In this document: piece after piece, positions 1 through 8,317 of the stretch
Layout of the letters: each line of letters begins with the position of its first letter
How positions within the stretch are numbered: the first letter of the stretch is position 1
Origin: a virus
DNA length: 64,000 nucleotides
IMG/VR virus record: IMGVR_UViG_3300035698_013060
Location: 124,001 to 188,000 of that record
Strand: one strand, 5' to 3'
The notes under the pieces: model-generated
Database searches by the model: none
Told to the model about the DNA's origin: nothing
The model's input: only the letters and a program-made list of their open reading frames with translations
Made by a program: the position numbers and the translations under genes

Positions 1-48
1 CCACATTCGAGACACACATTTTTCATTTTCATCTACTAAAAAGGGTTT

Positions 49-66
49 AGCTCCTTTCTAGGAGCT
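49..66 (-). terminator. Hairpin terminator after first minus-strand operon
   Basis: A perfect 7-bp stem (AGCTCCT/AGGAGCT, loop of four) lies just past the stop codon of the minus-strand gene ending at 70. On the minus strand it is followed after a few bases by a T-rich stretch (38-44). This fits a Rho-independent terminator for the operon running leftward from about 9.1 kb. Confidence 0.6.
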
Positions 67-69
67 GAG

Positions 70-381
70 TCAATGATCCCATCCGTGATACTTTGCGACA
101 TCGAGTACCACTTTATGCGGAGCTTTCTGCATTGCATCAAAGGCCTTCTTCGCCTTTCTTCTCAACACATTGGCTTTGGATTTCCATCCTCTCGTTGAGG
201 AGAAAAGCTGCCAGTGTTCCGGTTTAACTACCGGAAAATCTTTCCCTTCTACAGCCTTCCGCATAAGAGCTTCAAAGAAGTGGTCAGGTTCAGTATCACA
301 AGCACCCCAGTCTGAGTACTTGGTCTGAGCTTCCTCAAACTCATCAATGATTTGTCTCAGTTTCAATTCTGCACTAGCCAC
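70..381 (-). CDS. Hypothetical protein (103 aa)
   Basis: No family recognised. The protein is small, charged and probably all-helical, with an acidic N-terminal half (EFEEAQTKYSDWGACDTEPD) and a Lys/Arg-rich patch near residues 66-90. It starts with GTG at 381, placed by the strong AAGGAGG site seven bases upstream, and overlaps the end of the upstream gene by eight bases, which suggests translational coupling. It is the last gene of the leftward operon and is followed by a hairpin terminator. Confidence 0.8.
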   Translation of the reverse strand: MASAELKLRQIIDEFEEAQTKYSDWGACDTEPDHFFEALMRKAVEGKDFPVVKPEHWQLFSSTRGWKSKANVLRRKAKKAFDAMQKAPHKVVLDVAKYHGWDH

Positions 382-964
382 GCTTTTCCTCCTTGGTTAT
401 CTCATCAAATGGTACTTCTTTCTCAGTAGTCCAGGTCAAGGAGCATATTTCGTTGTCATCGATCCCGATGAATCTGAACCGAACTTGGTTCAGCTCTCCA
501 TTGGGACCGACTCTCATCCTGACCAAATCCCATGGGCCGAAGATCGTGTCCCATCTCTCTTTCATCTCATCGTACAGGGGACCACAAGGACTGCTGTTCT
601 GCATTCCTCCGATCATTCCCTTGACAGCCATGAAGTAGGCTCTTCGGATTCCAGTAGCCAGGAAGAACCGGGCATGCCTGAGAGCCGTCTCATCGTCAGG
701 AAACTTCCCACACAAATCACACTTCTGGATCTCCAAGCCACGAATGTCGCTGTCGAAGATTCCCCATCCAAGACCCTGACATTCTTCACAGTCGTCAGGA
801 TCTAAGAGCTTAAGTTCAAGAAGCTCCATCCTGTTGTGGATGGAGTTGATCACTTTCTCTCTGTGGGCTGCCGAGTATGTGAATATCTCATGACCACCAG
901 AAATCCTGAGTGATCCCATGGTGGTAGCGAGGAGAATCTGTAATTCTGCATATGAAACGTGCAT
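374..964 (-). CDS. Hypothetical protein with a CxxC...CxxC zinc-binding motif (196 aa)
   Basis: Two CxxC pairs (about C59/C62 and C82/C85, in CEECQGLGWG and CDLCG) resemble one zinc-binding cluster of DnaJ type, so a structural zinc is likely. The rest matches nothing I recognise. I chose the ATG at 964 because AGAGG lies seven bases upstream and this removes a 26-base overlap with the preceding gene; the frame is open to an ATG at 1003. Function unknown. Confidence 0.75.
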   Translation of the reverse strand: MHVSYAELQILLATTMGSLRISGGHEIFTYSAAHREKVINSIHNRMELLELKLLDPDDCEECQGLGWGIFDSDIRGLEIQKCDLCGKFPDDETALRHARFFLATGIRRAYFMAVKGMIGGMQNSSPCGPLYDEMKERWDTIFGPWDLVRMRVGPNGELNQVRFRFIGIDDNEICSLTWTTEKEVPFDEITKEEKRG

Positions 965-977
965 GTAGTACCTCTTT

Positions 978-1385
978 CTAGATCCGTCCAGTTTCCCAGG
1001 CATGGATTATGCATTCTTTATGTCTTTCGTCCATGGTGTCAACGTCAGAAAAAGGGACCTCCGTTCCATGGTGAACAGCGTCGGCGTTACATACCAGCTT
1101 CTTAGCTAGTGTTTTATCATCCTCTCTTCTTCTTTTAATCTGGAAGTCATTGACCATCTTAGCCACTTTGTTCTTACCAAACTTGGGAAGTTTAGACCAT
1201 TCATTACCAAGAGTACAACGAGCAATCGCAATCTCGATACTGTTTCCAGCACCGAGTTCTTCGTTGTCTTTGTTTCGTCTGACGCGCCACCAGCCACTAA
1301 TGACGGTAGCCCGACAAGTATCAGGATTCCTTCCAACAGCAATAGCTGCTGCTCTAACCATCAATGTGGCTGTGTCTACATTCAT
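978..1385 (-). CDS. Hypothetical protein (135 aa)
   Basis: Unrecognised. The N-terminal half (about residues 10-50) looks like a compact alpha/beta fold (ATVISGWWRVRRNKDNEE), followed by a basic stretch (KRRREDDKTLAKK). The start ATG at 1385 has AGGAG upstream. It lies between two other small genes of the leftward operon, with gaps of only a few bases. No function is proposed. Confidence 0.75.
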   Translation of the reverse strand: MNVDTATLMVRAAAIAVGRNPDTCRATVISGWWRVRRNKDNEELGAGNSIEIAIARCTLGNEWSKLPKFGKNKVAKMVNDFQIKRRREDDKTLAKKLVCNADAVHHGTEVPFSDVDTMDERHKECIIHAWETGRI

Positions 1386-1419
1386 ACTACTCTCCTAGTC
1401 GAACTCGTCCTTTTGGTTG

Positions 1420-2637
1420 TTACCTCTTACTCAAGTCCACATCCTGTTTGGTCTTCTTACACCAAACACATCTGTTGCCTCGAAGCCACCGATGTTTACC
1501 AGAAGGGTGTTCCTTACATTCTTCAGTTCGGCGTACTGGAGTCGATCTTGGTTCCTTTGGCTTTTTCATACTACAATGAAGTATGATAGATGGAACTTTC
1601 ATTCCATCTAGAGAGACGACGACCACTAGATCTTCACCCTCGATGGAAACAGTCATCTTGTGCAAGATAACCCCTACGCGACTCAAGAAGGTAGAAAGCC
1701 TATTCCTAACCCATTGGGTATACTTGAGATCATGGATCTCTGCAAAGCTTTCCTTCCAGATCTCCTTCATCTTATTTTCCAAGGCTTGTCTGACCTTGGG
1801 AAACTTTGTCCTAAGTTTCAATTTATCCAAGTTGTCAGTGAATTGTGGAGAATCATCAGGAATATCGTCCACCGGATCCAGAAAACTCTGAGCATCTTCG
1901 ATCTTTTCTTTGTCCACTTCTAGAATGGGTGCATGCGTATTACACAAATTCCTTCGGTGCTTGATTCCAACAGCGTCTAGCTGTCTTTCCAGCCATAACA
2001 ACTTAGGACCGTTCGCATACCTGGTGAAACACTTCCACTCTGTATCTTCGTTCGTCTCACTCTTGTTAATCACATTCAATGCCCACTCATGATAGCCCAT
2101 AGTGGTATCATTAAAAGCGACTTCAGCCTTCCAGTCAACTCTCGGAGCTCTTGGGTCGTCAGTCCAGATATCGGCTGGCATGTGTTTAGAAGACAGCATT
2201 TTCTGTTGCAACACACTCATAGACCCTTCAAACCCAGAAAGTTTCGCCCAGTCAGGAATTTCTCCTGTCTCTATGATGAACCTACCAGTTTCAGACATCT
2301 CCGAGAGAGACTTGCTGACAAACTCCTCGATCTCTTTGTGGGTACTGTTCCTAGCCATGATCGAGATGTTGGCAAGATACATCATCCCCATCATACACTG
2401 GACTAGATTTCCAATGTTGACTCTTTGATGCATTGTGATTGGGCTGAGGGTAACACCCCCTCCGGAGATCCCAGAAGAGAGTTGGACAATCAGCTCATAG
2501 AGGCTTGGAATCTTCATGATTTCCAACCAGCTCTCTCCGTTCCAGGCATTGACTGTACCCGTTTTCCACTCAATGTAGGCTGATCCCGGTTTGGGATCGG
2601 CTGGAGGCTCGGTCTTCGTCATTCTTAGTTCTTTCAT
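1420..2637 (-). CDS. Hypothetical protein with C-terminal zinc-ribbon-like motif (405 aa)
   Basis: The N-terminus (PKPGSAYIEWKTGTVNAW) has the 'product-tag plus W' look seen in some phage tail proteins. The C-terminal 40 residues carry Cys/His pairs (CKEH...CVWCKK) that could bind zinc. The middle is helical and charged. I do not recognise the family. The start at 2637 has GGGG-AAAG just upstream; a second ATG at 2622 is possible. It lies eight bases downstream of the 253-aa gene in the same operon. Confidence 0.8.
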   Translation of the reverse strand: MKELRMTKTEPPADPKPGSAYIEWKTGTVNAWNGESWLEIMKIPSLYELIVQLSSGISGGGVTLSPITMHQRVNIGNLVQCMMGMMYLANISIMARNSTHKEIEEFVSKSLSEMSETGRFIIETGEIPDWAKLSGFEGSMSVLQQKMLSSKHMPADIWTDDPRAPRVDWKAEVAFNDTTMGYHEWALNVINKSETNEDTEWKCFTRYANGPKLLWLERQLDAVGIKHRRNLCNTHAPILEVDKEKIEDAQSFLDPVDDIPDDSPQFTDNLDKLKLRTKFPKVRQALENKMKEIWKESFAEIHDLKYTQWVRNRLSTFLSRVGVILHKMTVSIEGEDLVVVVSLDGMKVPSIILHCSMKKPKEPRSTPVRRTEECKEHPSGKHRWLRGNRCVWCKKTKQDVDLSKR

Positions 2638-2644
2638 CTTTCCC

Positions 2645-3406
2645 CTAGACTAACGCCGCTATCAACGGCACTAGAAAGTTGCTGTAGTTGTAGATTGGAT
2701 CCATATTTTCCCAACCCGGGAAAATGTCGGAGTAAAACTCATGTCCTGCTAATATCATCTTCATTCGGAATCTGGAGACCCTATTCATCTCCCTGTAACA
2801 CTCTTCATCCAGATCCAGAGAAACATACTTTCCTCTGATTCTCTGAAGTATTCCCATCAAACCTTCATACGGGGCCTCTTCGGCCGATCGCATGATGTTC
2901 TCAAGCACTGCGAGGAAGTACTGAGAGTGTGCCTGTTCCACTGTACTCCCTAGCCCCTTCACCGTGAGCTTGTTGCTCCAGGACGACCAGTAGAACTCGA
3001 CTCCGTTCAAGTTGTAGAACGACGAGTACCTAGCAGCAAGCCTGAACTTCAGGTGTTCACCGATTTTCAATTTCGAGGCCTGGATCGTAGAGAATACTGC
3101 ATCTCTCTTGACGGAGACGATGTCATCCGATGAGATACCATTCTCTCTACAGAAGAGCCTCACGGCTCTCTTGGTTCCTTCCTCGACCCCTTCTAAAATC
3201 TTGTCATCGTCTCTGCACATCAACCCGACACGAACCAACCTTTCTTCTTTAGGAAGAGCGGCAATGGAAGCGGCCTTATCCGCTGAGATAAGGCCTTCTT
3301 CCATTATCACTGATAATCCTGCCGCCGAAAGGTCGTACTCGCGTATGACGAAGTCCCGGACACACGGGGCTTCGGTAGTCCAGCTCTGTCTGTCCGGGAA
3401 CGCCAT
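2645..3406 (-). CDS. Hypothetical protein (253 aa)
   Basis: Unrecognised soluble alpha/beta protein. It has an aromatic-rich central segment (YNLNGVEFYWSSWSNKL, about residues 132-148) and a hydrophobic C-terminus (NFLVPLIAALV) that could be buried or contact a membrane. It overlaps nothing, and the upstream 87-aa gene ends three bases before its start, so they are surely cotranscribed. Confidence 0.8.
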   Translation of the reverse strand: MAFPDRQSWTTEAPCVRDFVIREYDLSAAGLSVIMEEGLISADKAASIAALPKEERLVRVGLMCRDDDKILEGVEEGTKRAVRLFCRENGISSDDIVSVKRDAVFSTIQASKLKIGEHLKFRLAARYSSFYNLNGVEFYWSSWSNKLTVKGLGSTVEQAHSQYFLAVLENIMRSAEEAPYEGLMGILQRIRGKYVSLDLDEECYREMNRVSRFRMKMILAGHEFYSDIFPGWENMDPIYNYSNFLVPLIAALV

Positions 3407-3409
3407 TAC

Positions 3410-3673
3410 TTAATCCTCCAGAAGGCCCTTCAACACATCAGTCACGCCCTTGACGACCGGATCCTTTCTGTACGCCCTGATCAACGACTTCCCAGCAGCA
3501 ATTGCCGCTTCGGTCGCTGCTTCAGCGTGATCCATATTCGTCATTTCTTCGAAGGGCACCATAGCTCTCTTGTTCTTCTTACCCTTCTTTTTCTTCTTCC
3601 GTTTCCTACCCTCTTCAAGAGGGAGTTCTTTAGGGGGAATTCGTCCCCCTTTCGATCTGCGCTGGATTGTCAC
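3410..3673 (-). CDS. Small basic protein with poly-Lys tract (87 aa)
   Basis: The first 40 residues are strongly basic (RKRKKKKKGKKNKRA), followed by an Ala-rich helical half. Such a tail could bind nucleic acid, but no family is recognised. Translation probably starts at GTG 3673, six bases after a strong AAGGAGG site. It lies directly downstream of the interrupted small ORF at 3689-3919. Confidence 0.75.
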   Translation of the reverse strand: MTIQRRSKGGRIPPKELPLEEGRKRKKKKKGKKNKRAMVPFEEMTNMDHAEAATEAAIAAGKSLIRAYRKDPVVKGVTDVLKGLLED

Positions 3674-3688
3674 TTCTTCCTCCTTCTA

Positions 3689-3919
3689 CTAGGGTTCTGC
3701 CCGATACACTGGACTCGGTCTGTCCACGAACAAGGGACCGATATGAAGCTGCCTTACTCCGTCGCTCATGGATTGGTTTTCCGGAGTCCCGATTGCGCTT
3801 CGGGACTGATCAACCATTCTTAATCGAATAAGAGTCTCGACTTGTGCTTCGGTTAATCACTCCGGGATCATCATCTCCATGTGTACCGTCATCTTCTGAG
3901 TTCCGCCCTGATCGATCAT
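3689..3919 (-). pseudogene. Small ORF interrupted by an in-frame TGA (20 + 56 codons)
   Basis: From ATG 3919 (AAAGGA upstream) 20 codons read to TGA at 3857-3859. The same frame then stays open to TAG at 3689 and reads as a plausible amphipathic helix (LTEAQVETLIRLRMVDQ) and tail. Without the stop this would be one 76-codon gene filling the gap exactly between RNase H and the 87-aa gene. An internal ATG at 3817 could still make a 42-aa product. It may be a nonsense-mutated gene, a read-through gene or a sequence error. TGA is clearly a stop elsewhere here. Confidence 0.45.
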
Positions 3920-3953
3920 CTGTCCTAATCCTTTCTCTTCTCCTAAGGCTAAT

Positions 3954-4493
3954 CTATCTTACTTCTGACTGTGCCAACTTGTCTGCTAGCTCGTTTAGTG
4001 GTATTCCTTGATGACCACGGCAATGCTGCCAGATCACTTCAGGACAACACTGGTGTTCCAAGAGTTTTATCAGCTCCTTCCATAAGTCTTGGTTCTTCAC
4101 CGGCTTTCCCTCTCGGGTCTGCCATCCGTTTTTCTGCCACTTGATCAGGTAGTCCTTAGCACTGTTAATGGCGTAGGCTGAGTCCGATACAACCATTATC
4201 CTGTAGGAACCTGGATCCTCATAGTCTTGCACAAAATTCTTCAAGCCTTCGATGATGGCTCTGAGTTCCATTCGGTTGTTTGTGACCTGAGTCGGACACA
4301 TAACCCGAGTTGGACCTTTGTAGCACTTGCTGAATTTGTGGAGAACCGCTTCCTCGTTTGCTAATACTACTCCGATTCCTCCAGTAGCGTTATCTTCTCG
4401 CTGACCGGCTATGGAGCCGTCTGCGAATATAAAGAGCAAGTCTTTATACAGAGGGGCAAACTCTCTACCGTCCCATCCTTCTACTTTTTCCAT
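3954..4493 (-). CDS. rnhA: Ribonuclease HI
   Basis: RNase HI hydrolyses RNA in RNA:DNA hybrids; in phages it removes Okazaki primers. All four acidic catalytic residues are visible: D25 (FADGS), E76 (NNRMELRAI), D104 (VVSDSAYAI) and D171 (NELAD). The GHQGIPLNELAD motif supplies the conserved loop His (H161). At 179 aa it is slightly longer than the bacterial enzyme, with about 18 extra N-terminal residues. A candidate phage promoter lies about 95 bp upstream and a hairpin sits between. Primase lies in the same leftward region, consistent with lagging-strand synthesis. Confidence 0.93.
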   Translation of the reverse strand: MEKVEGWDGREFAPLYKDLLFIFADGSIAGQREDNATGGIGVVLANEEAVLHKFSKCYKGPTRVMCPTQVTNNRMELRAIIEGLKNFVQDYEDPGSYRIMVVSDSAYAINSAKDYLIKWQKNGWQTREGKPVKNQDLWKELIKLLEHQCCPEVIWQHCRGHQGIPLNELADKLAQSEVR

Positions 4494-4549
4494 AGATTTT
4501 TCTCCAGCTTGTTTATTGTCATTAAGGGGATGTTCCCTTTGTTGAGAAA

Positions 4550-4573
4550 CCCCCAGCCCGTGAGGACTGGGGG
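4550..4573. terminator. Hairpin between NlpC/P60 gene and RNase H gene
   Basis: CCCCCAG/CTGGGGG stem with further pairing towards a GTGA loop. It lies in the 109-bp gap after the gene ending at 4603. On the minus strand it is followed by only a short T-run (TTTCTC). The promoter-like motif at 4587-4596 lies just upstream, so the hairpin may either end the previous transcript or form the 5' end of the RNase H mRNA. Confidence 0.5.
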
Positions 4574-4586
4574 ATCGTCTTGTACG

Positions 4587-4596
4587 TAATATGAGT
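4587..4596 (-). promoter_or_regulatory. Candidate phage promoter motif (site 1)
   Basis: Minus-strand ACTCATATTA, followed by CGTACA. It matches the CATAT(AT)TA element found at six other operon starts. It lies about 94 bp upstream of the RNase H start and points toward it. Confidence 0.45.
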
Positions 4597-4602
4597 TTGG
4601 GT

Positions 4603-5187
4603 CTAGCCGATGCGTTTCTGCCAATCCCGACTATCGTGGATCTTTTCGATTTTGGGATGATGTAGGAGATCGTCAGCTAGGATTGGCTTACCTGGTGTTG
4701 ATGATCCAAGGAATTCATACCATGCTTCCCAGCACAACTCAAAGCAATAGATTTCCTCGTTACCGGACTTGAACTCGAAGTCGTATTCAGTACCTTCAAC
4801 ATTGAGGGCCTTCTGAACAGCCTCCGTACAGTTCTTCTTCTTAGTCCCGGTCATTCGAGCTAGAGCGATCCGGTCTGTCCTGAAGAACGTCAGAATATCT
4901 TCTTTAACGACGTCATGAGTTGTGGCGTGAATGATTGTCTTGTCGTCAACTATCAGGGCAGCATGGCTGAAGTACCCTGGAATGAAGATAGAGTTGATGT
5001 AGCCGTCATATCGCCTGAAGATCATATCCCCGGGCTTCATGATATTGATGACATGTCGTTGTTCAGGTCCTCTCACCTTGTACTTGGTGTTGCCAAACGA
5101 CATCCAGAACGGATACTTGTGGAACTGGATACTACCAAACAACTTGATAGCGAGCTTGGTGGCTCTGTACTTCAAGGATCGTGCCAT
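4603..5187 (-). CDS. Permuted NlpC/P60 (YiiX/YebB-like) cysteine hydrolase
   Basis: This superfamily has a circularly permuted papain-like fold and acts on peptides or amides, including cell-wall peptides. The hallmarks are in permuted order: PGDMIF (52-57), catalytic-type His in GYFSHAALIVDD (H75), and a Cys in EEIYCFELCWEAW (C148 or C152) followed by a helix. The 194-aa length fits a single-domain member. There is no signal peptide. It could be a lysis or host-takeover enzyme; the substrate is unknown. The start has AAGGAGG at optimal distance. Confidence 0.75.
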   Translation of the reverse strand: MARSLKYRATKLAIKLFGSIQFHKYPFWMSFGNTKYKVRGPEQRHVINIMKPGDMIFRRYDGYINSIFIPGYFSHAALIVDDKTIIHATTHDVVKEDILTFFRTDRIALARMTGTKKKNCTEAVQKALNVEGTEYDFEFKSGNEEIYCFELCWEAWYEFLGSSTPGKPILADDLLHHPKIEKIHDSRDWQKRIG

Positions 5188-5223
5188 TGTTCTATCCTCC
5201 TTATTGGAAGAACTGAAAAGGTA

Positions 5224-5243
5224 AGGGCCGGTCTCCCGGCCCT
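5224..5243 (-). terminator. Intergenic hairpin
   Basis: Perfect 8-bp stem AGGGCCGG/CCGGCCCT with a TCTC loop, in the 76-bp gap between the 152-aa gene and the NlpC/P60-like gene. The minus-strand continuation TACCTTTTC is only weakly T-rich, so this is more likely a partial terminator or processing site than a strong stop. Confidence 0.45.
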
Positions 5244-5263
5244 CTCAATGGCATGTTCTACTC

Positions 5264-5722
5264 TCAATCGTCCTTGGGGAAGCTGATTACCTCACCCCTG
5301 AGCTCAATGGGTTGATGGACTCCCCTGACCTTTCTGATCATGGTAATTTTTCCATCTACTACTCCATAGACCTCTTTCCAAACCTCGTCTGGTGCAGACT
5401 TGGAAGGGATAGAGCAAAATACCATGTCACTTCTGATCCGCCTGATAATCTCGATCTCGTTGGAGCCTTCGAGAAGTTTCACTGATACGATAGATTCTCT
5501 TTCATTTGAGATGAGTGATGCTGCCATGGTAGCAGCGTGTCTTGGCTCAACTTTAACGACACCTTCCTGAGTTTCTGTTTTCATAATTCTTAGGTTCTCC
5601 CTTGCGATTTCTCCCACCGTACTACGTTTTATCCTTTCCACAAGCTGGACGTATCCGTCCATGCTGAGTTCATCACCTGAGTTGTGGTAGGTATCAAAGC
5701 TGACGGTAAGTCTTTCTTTCAT
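5264..5722 (-). CDS. Hypothetical protein (152 aa)
   Basis: Unrecognised. Predicted alpha/beta protein with beta-strands near the C-terminus (DGKITMIRKVRGVHQPIELRG). Its ATG overlaps the primase stop (ATGA), so translation is coupled to primase. That position suggests a replication role by association only. Confidence 0.75.
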   Translation of the reverse strand: MKERLTVSFDTYHNSGDELSMDGYVQLVERIKRSTVGEIARENLRIMKTETQEGVVKVEPRHAATMAASLISNERESIVSVKLLEGSNEIEIIRRIRSDMVFCSIPSKSAPDEVWKEVYGVVDGKITMIRKVRGVHQPIELRGEVISFPKDD

Positions 5723-6741
5723 ACGATTGCTCTTCTGAGCTTGATCTCTTCTCGCTTCATACCGAAGTCCTTTCCGATCGAGTTGTAGTTAACCTCGATC
5801 TTTTCGTGTTTCAAGAGAGAGTCTTCTCTCTTGAGCCACCTGAAGAACGGTAGTCCAACCTCAGCGTCCGCGTAGAAGCGAACGTCTAGATTAAGGAAGC
5901 CCCTTGTCCTAACGGCTTTCAAGGCCGAAGCAAAGTACTTCCCACCGGCTGCTGCGAAGATTACGTCCCTTCTCTCCGCTAGATCGGGGAGTATGTGATA
6001 GGACACTCCGAGCAAATCCATGGCACCTTCAGTCATCACTAATATAACTCGTTCGGTCATGGCTTCAACCTCTTTTGGAACGGCAAAGAGGCTGTTGGAA
6101 AAGGGATCCTCACCATACAACATGCAGGCGTAGTATCTCTTCTTCCAATTTCCGGTTGTATCCCTGATTGCTAACTGTGAATGGTCTGATGAGAGGAATC
6201 CTATTCCTTCTCGAGCCAAACGCTTTATGGTTTTAGGTTCCTCCTCAAGTTTAAGCCCGTTCACCTTGATGAACCAGCCGATATCTGCGATTATACTGTA
6301 GTTCAGCCCTGCCTTGGATGGTGGAATACTGATACCTAACCTGTCCTCTACGTAGCCTAGCCTCCGGCAAGCGTCCCGATCCAGATGGATCGGGAGCTTT
6401 AACCGATGGAACCCTCCTCCAGTCTTCGGACGGAACTTTTTCCTAGCCCTAGATAGGTTGGCATGAGCCATCCTAAGGGCACCGTCATCGAAGCACCTGA
6501 GGTCTCTAACGAAGTCGGGGCTTACTGCCCCCTTCGCCTCACACCTCACGCACCTCCATATGAGGAACTCCGGGTTCTTCAACCGGATATTGAGGTGCGC
6601 ACTCATGGGGTTCTTCTGAGAATCCCCGCAATACGGGCATCTCACCGACGCGTTTCTACCACGCCGGTCCACATAGAGGACGTCGATCCTTTCTTTCAGC
6701 CTCTCCACGAAGCCATCGACGTCTTTTTGTTCCACGGTCAC
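5719..6741 (-). CDS. DNA primase (DnaG/Toprim type)
   Basis: Primase makes RNA primers for lagging-strand synthesis. An N-terminal zinc finger is clear (C35, C38, C64, C67 in CPYCGD and CVRCEA), as in CHC2-type phage primases. The Toprim core has the catalytic Glu in VILVMTEGAMDLL (E238), and the metal-binding acidic motif is FYADAEVG (289-296). At 340 aa it matches compact phage primases without a helicase domain; the helicase is encoded separately at 55-57 kb. The start is GTG 6741 or GTG 6735; GAGGA is better spaced for the latter. Confidence 0.9.
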   Translation of the reverse strand: MTVEQKDVDGFVERLKERIDVLYVDRRGRNASVRCPYCGDSQKNPMSAHLNIRLKNPEFLIWRCVRCEAKGAVSPDFVRDLRCFDDGALRMAHANLSRARKKFRPKTGGGFHRLKLPIHLDRDACRRLGYVEDRLGISIPPSKAGLNYSIIADIGWFIKVNGLKLEEEPKTIKRLAREGIGFLSSDHSQLAIRDTTGNWKKRYYACMLYGEDPFSNSLFAVPKEVEAMTERVILVMTEGAMDLLGVSYHILPDLAERRDVIFAAAGGKYFASALKAVRTRGFLNLDVRFYADAEVGLPFFRWLKREDSLLKHEKIEVNYNSIGKDFGMKREEIKLRRAIV

Positions 6742-6766
6742 TCCTCGCGCTCAATGTCATGTTCGC

Positions 6767-8248
6767 TCAGATGCTTTCCACCAGCTTGAGTACCTCATCC
6801 GTTATCCGGTTTATGGGGTAAGTATTGATATCTTTCGCCGGAACTTCAATCTCGCCCATCTCTTGCTCGTAGCTGGGTAACTCGACCGATGTGTTCACGA
6901 AGATAGTCGAAATAAGCTTGGCCAACACATTGTTACGCGACAGGTTCCCTAACGCATAACGGTACTTGACCTCTGAGAGGTACTTATACGATTGGGAACC
7001 TAAAAGACCGTTCACGAAGTCCTTCGTAGAAACGATTCGGCGCTCCAGGTCTATACCATCCGGGAACGTCGTAGTAACCCACCGGGACAGGAACTCGAAC
7101 CCGTTCGCTCGAAGCCACTTCTTAAAGAACACCAACAGAATGGCATACTCGCCGAACCTAAGGTTATACATGGAGTGGTATCGTCCGACCCTCTTCGCAA
7201 AGAACAGGAACATCAGGTTTGTCTGGACGGTGTTAACCTGGACACCATCCTTGTAATACTCCACTTCTTCTTGGGTGATCTGGATCTTAGGGTGCCTGAG
7301 ACACGATACGATCAAGTCTGACAGTCTGGCTTCCGTGACCAGAGATGCGCTTTCATCAAGCCGGGCCAGTTGGAACTCAAGTCTCTCGAAGTTCGTAAGG
7401 CGTTCGTTCTGTGGGTCCGTTACCTCATACAGATTCTGAGGACGGTAGGTCAGGGCAAAGTTCGCCTTGAACTGATACTGTAGAAGGTTTTTCAACGTCA
7501 CGTGGAGATAACTCACCACAGGCCGCGTCGGTTCTAACTTCGGAATGATGTCGATCATCAACTTCCTGAAGAACTGCGAACTAATGATGTTGGGATCCAC
7601 TGCCATGTTCAACAGTAGGTTCCACATCGTCTTGTCAGAGTACCTTGTAGTACGAACCCGAGAAGACACGATCTTGAAGATCTTGTCCTTGATGTTGACC
7701 CCATCACGGTCTACAGCCTCAAAGCATGGTTCGAAGCACAGTAAGAAGAGTCGATCGTTGCGCCCGTGGCCCCTCTTGGACAGATACTCCGTGATCAACG
7801 GAACCAAAACCTTCATTAGGAAAGAGGCTTTCAGAACGATCTTCGAGTGTTCATCAGTAAACTGAAGCTCGACATTCGCCTTCTTCCTCTTTCTAGTCCC
7901 TTCGCCAGCCGGGACATAGACTTTGTCAATGAACTCTTCAGCTGCATCCTTGCACTCCCATACAAGTTTCCGGCAGTCCCGAGCTAGATCTTCTTCAGAG
8001 TACTCCGGATAACTTTCAATCCGGTGACGAATGCACATGAATTCAATGCCCGCCATCTCCGACTTGTCAAACGATACCTGTATGGATTCCTTGATTCTTC
8101 CTGCACACTCAGGCTTGGCGTATGACCTCTTCTTAGTGAGGCTCATGGTGTCAAACCGATCATCCCCCAACTTATGAATCTCGTTAAAGTTAATGAGAAT
8201 TGATTTCGCATCCTCATCTAATTCGCATACTAGTTTCATACCCTTCAT
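6767..8248 (-). CDS. Large hypothetical phage protein (493 aa)
   Basis: No family recognised. The protein is mostly helical, rich in aromatic and basic residues, with no membrane segment. The frame is open to 8509, but that part overlaps the 259-aa gene by almost 200 bases. The ATG at 8248 has a clear GGGAGA/AAGGA site and a candidate promoter 58 bp upstream, so I use it. Its place between primase and chaperonin gives no clear function. Confidence 0.8.
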   Translation of the reverse strand: MKGMKLVCELDEDAKSILINFNEIHKLGDDRFDTMSLTKKRSYAKPECAGRIKESIQVSFDKSEMAGIEFMCIRHRIESYPEYSEEDLARDCRKLVWECKDAAEEFIDKVYVPAGEGTRKRKKANVELQFTDEHSKIVLKASFLMKVLVPLITEYLSKRGHGRNDRLFLLCFEPCFEAVDRDGVNIKDKIFKIVSSRVRTTRYSDKTMWNLLLNMAVDPNIISSQFFRKLMIDIIPKLEPTRPVVSYLHVTLKNLLQYQFKANFALTYRPQNLYEVTDPQNERLTNFERLEFQLARLDESASLVTEARLSDLIVSCLRHPKIQITQEEVEYYKDGVQVNTVQTNLMFLFFAKRVGRYHSMYNLRFGEYAILLVFFKKWLRANGFEFLSRWVTTTFPDGIDLERRIVSTKDFVNGLLGSQSYKYLSEVKYRYALGNLSRNNVLAKLISTIFVNTSVELPSYEQEMGEIEVPAKDINTYPINRITDEVLKLVESI

Positions 8249-8305
8249 ATCCTTCTCTCCCTTCTGCGTTCGGTTATTGTCAAGGGCAATGCTGCCGCTA
8301 GCCCC

Positions 8306-8317
8306 TAATATATGCTC
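8306..8317 (-). promoter_or_regulatory. Candidate phage promoter motif (site 2)
   Basis: Minus-strand GAGCATATATTA, in the same class as the other CATAT(AT)TA sites. It overlaps the stop of the 259-aa gene and lies 58 bp before the ATG of the 493-aa gene, in the correct orientation. Confidence 0.45.
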
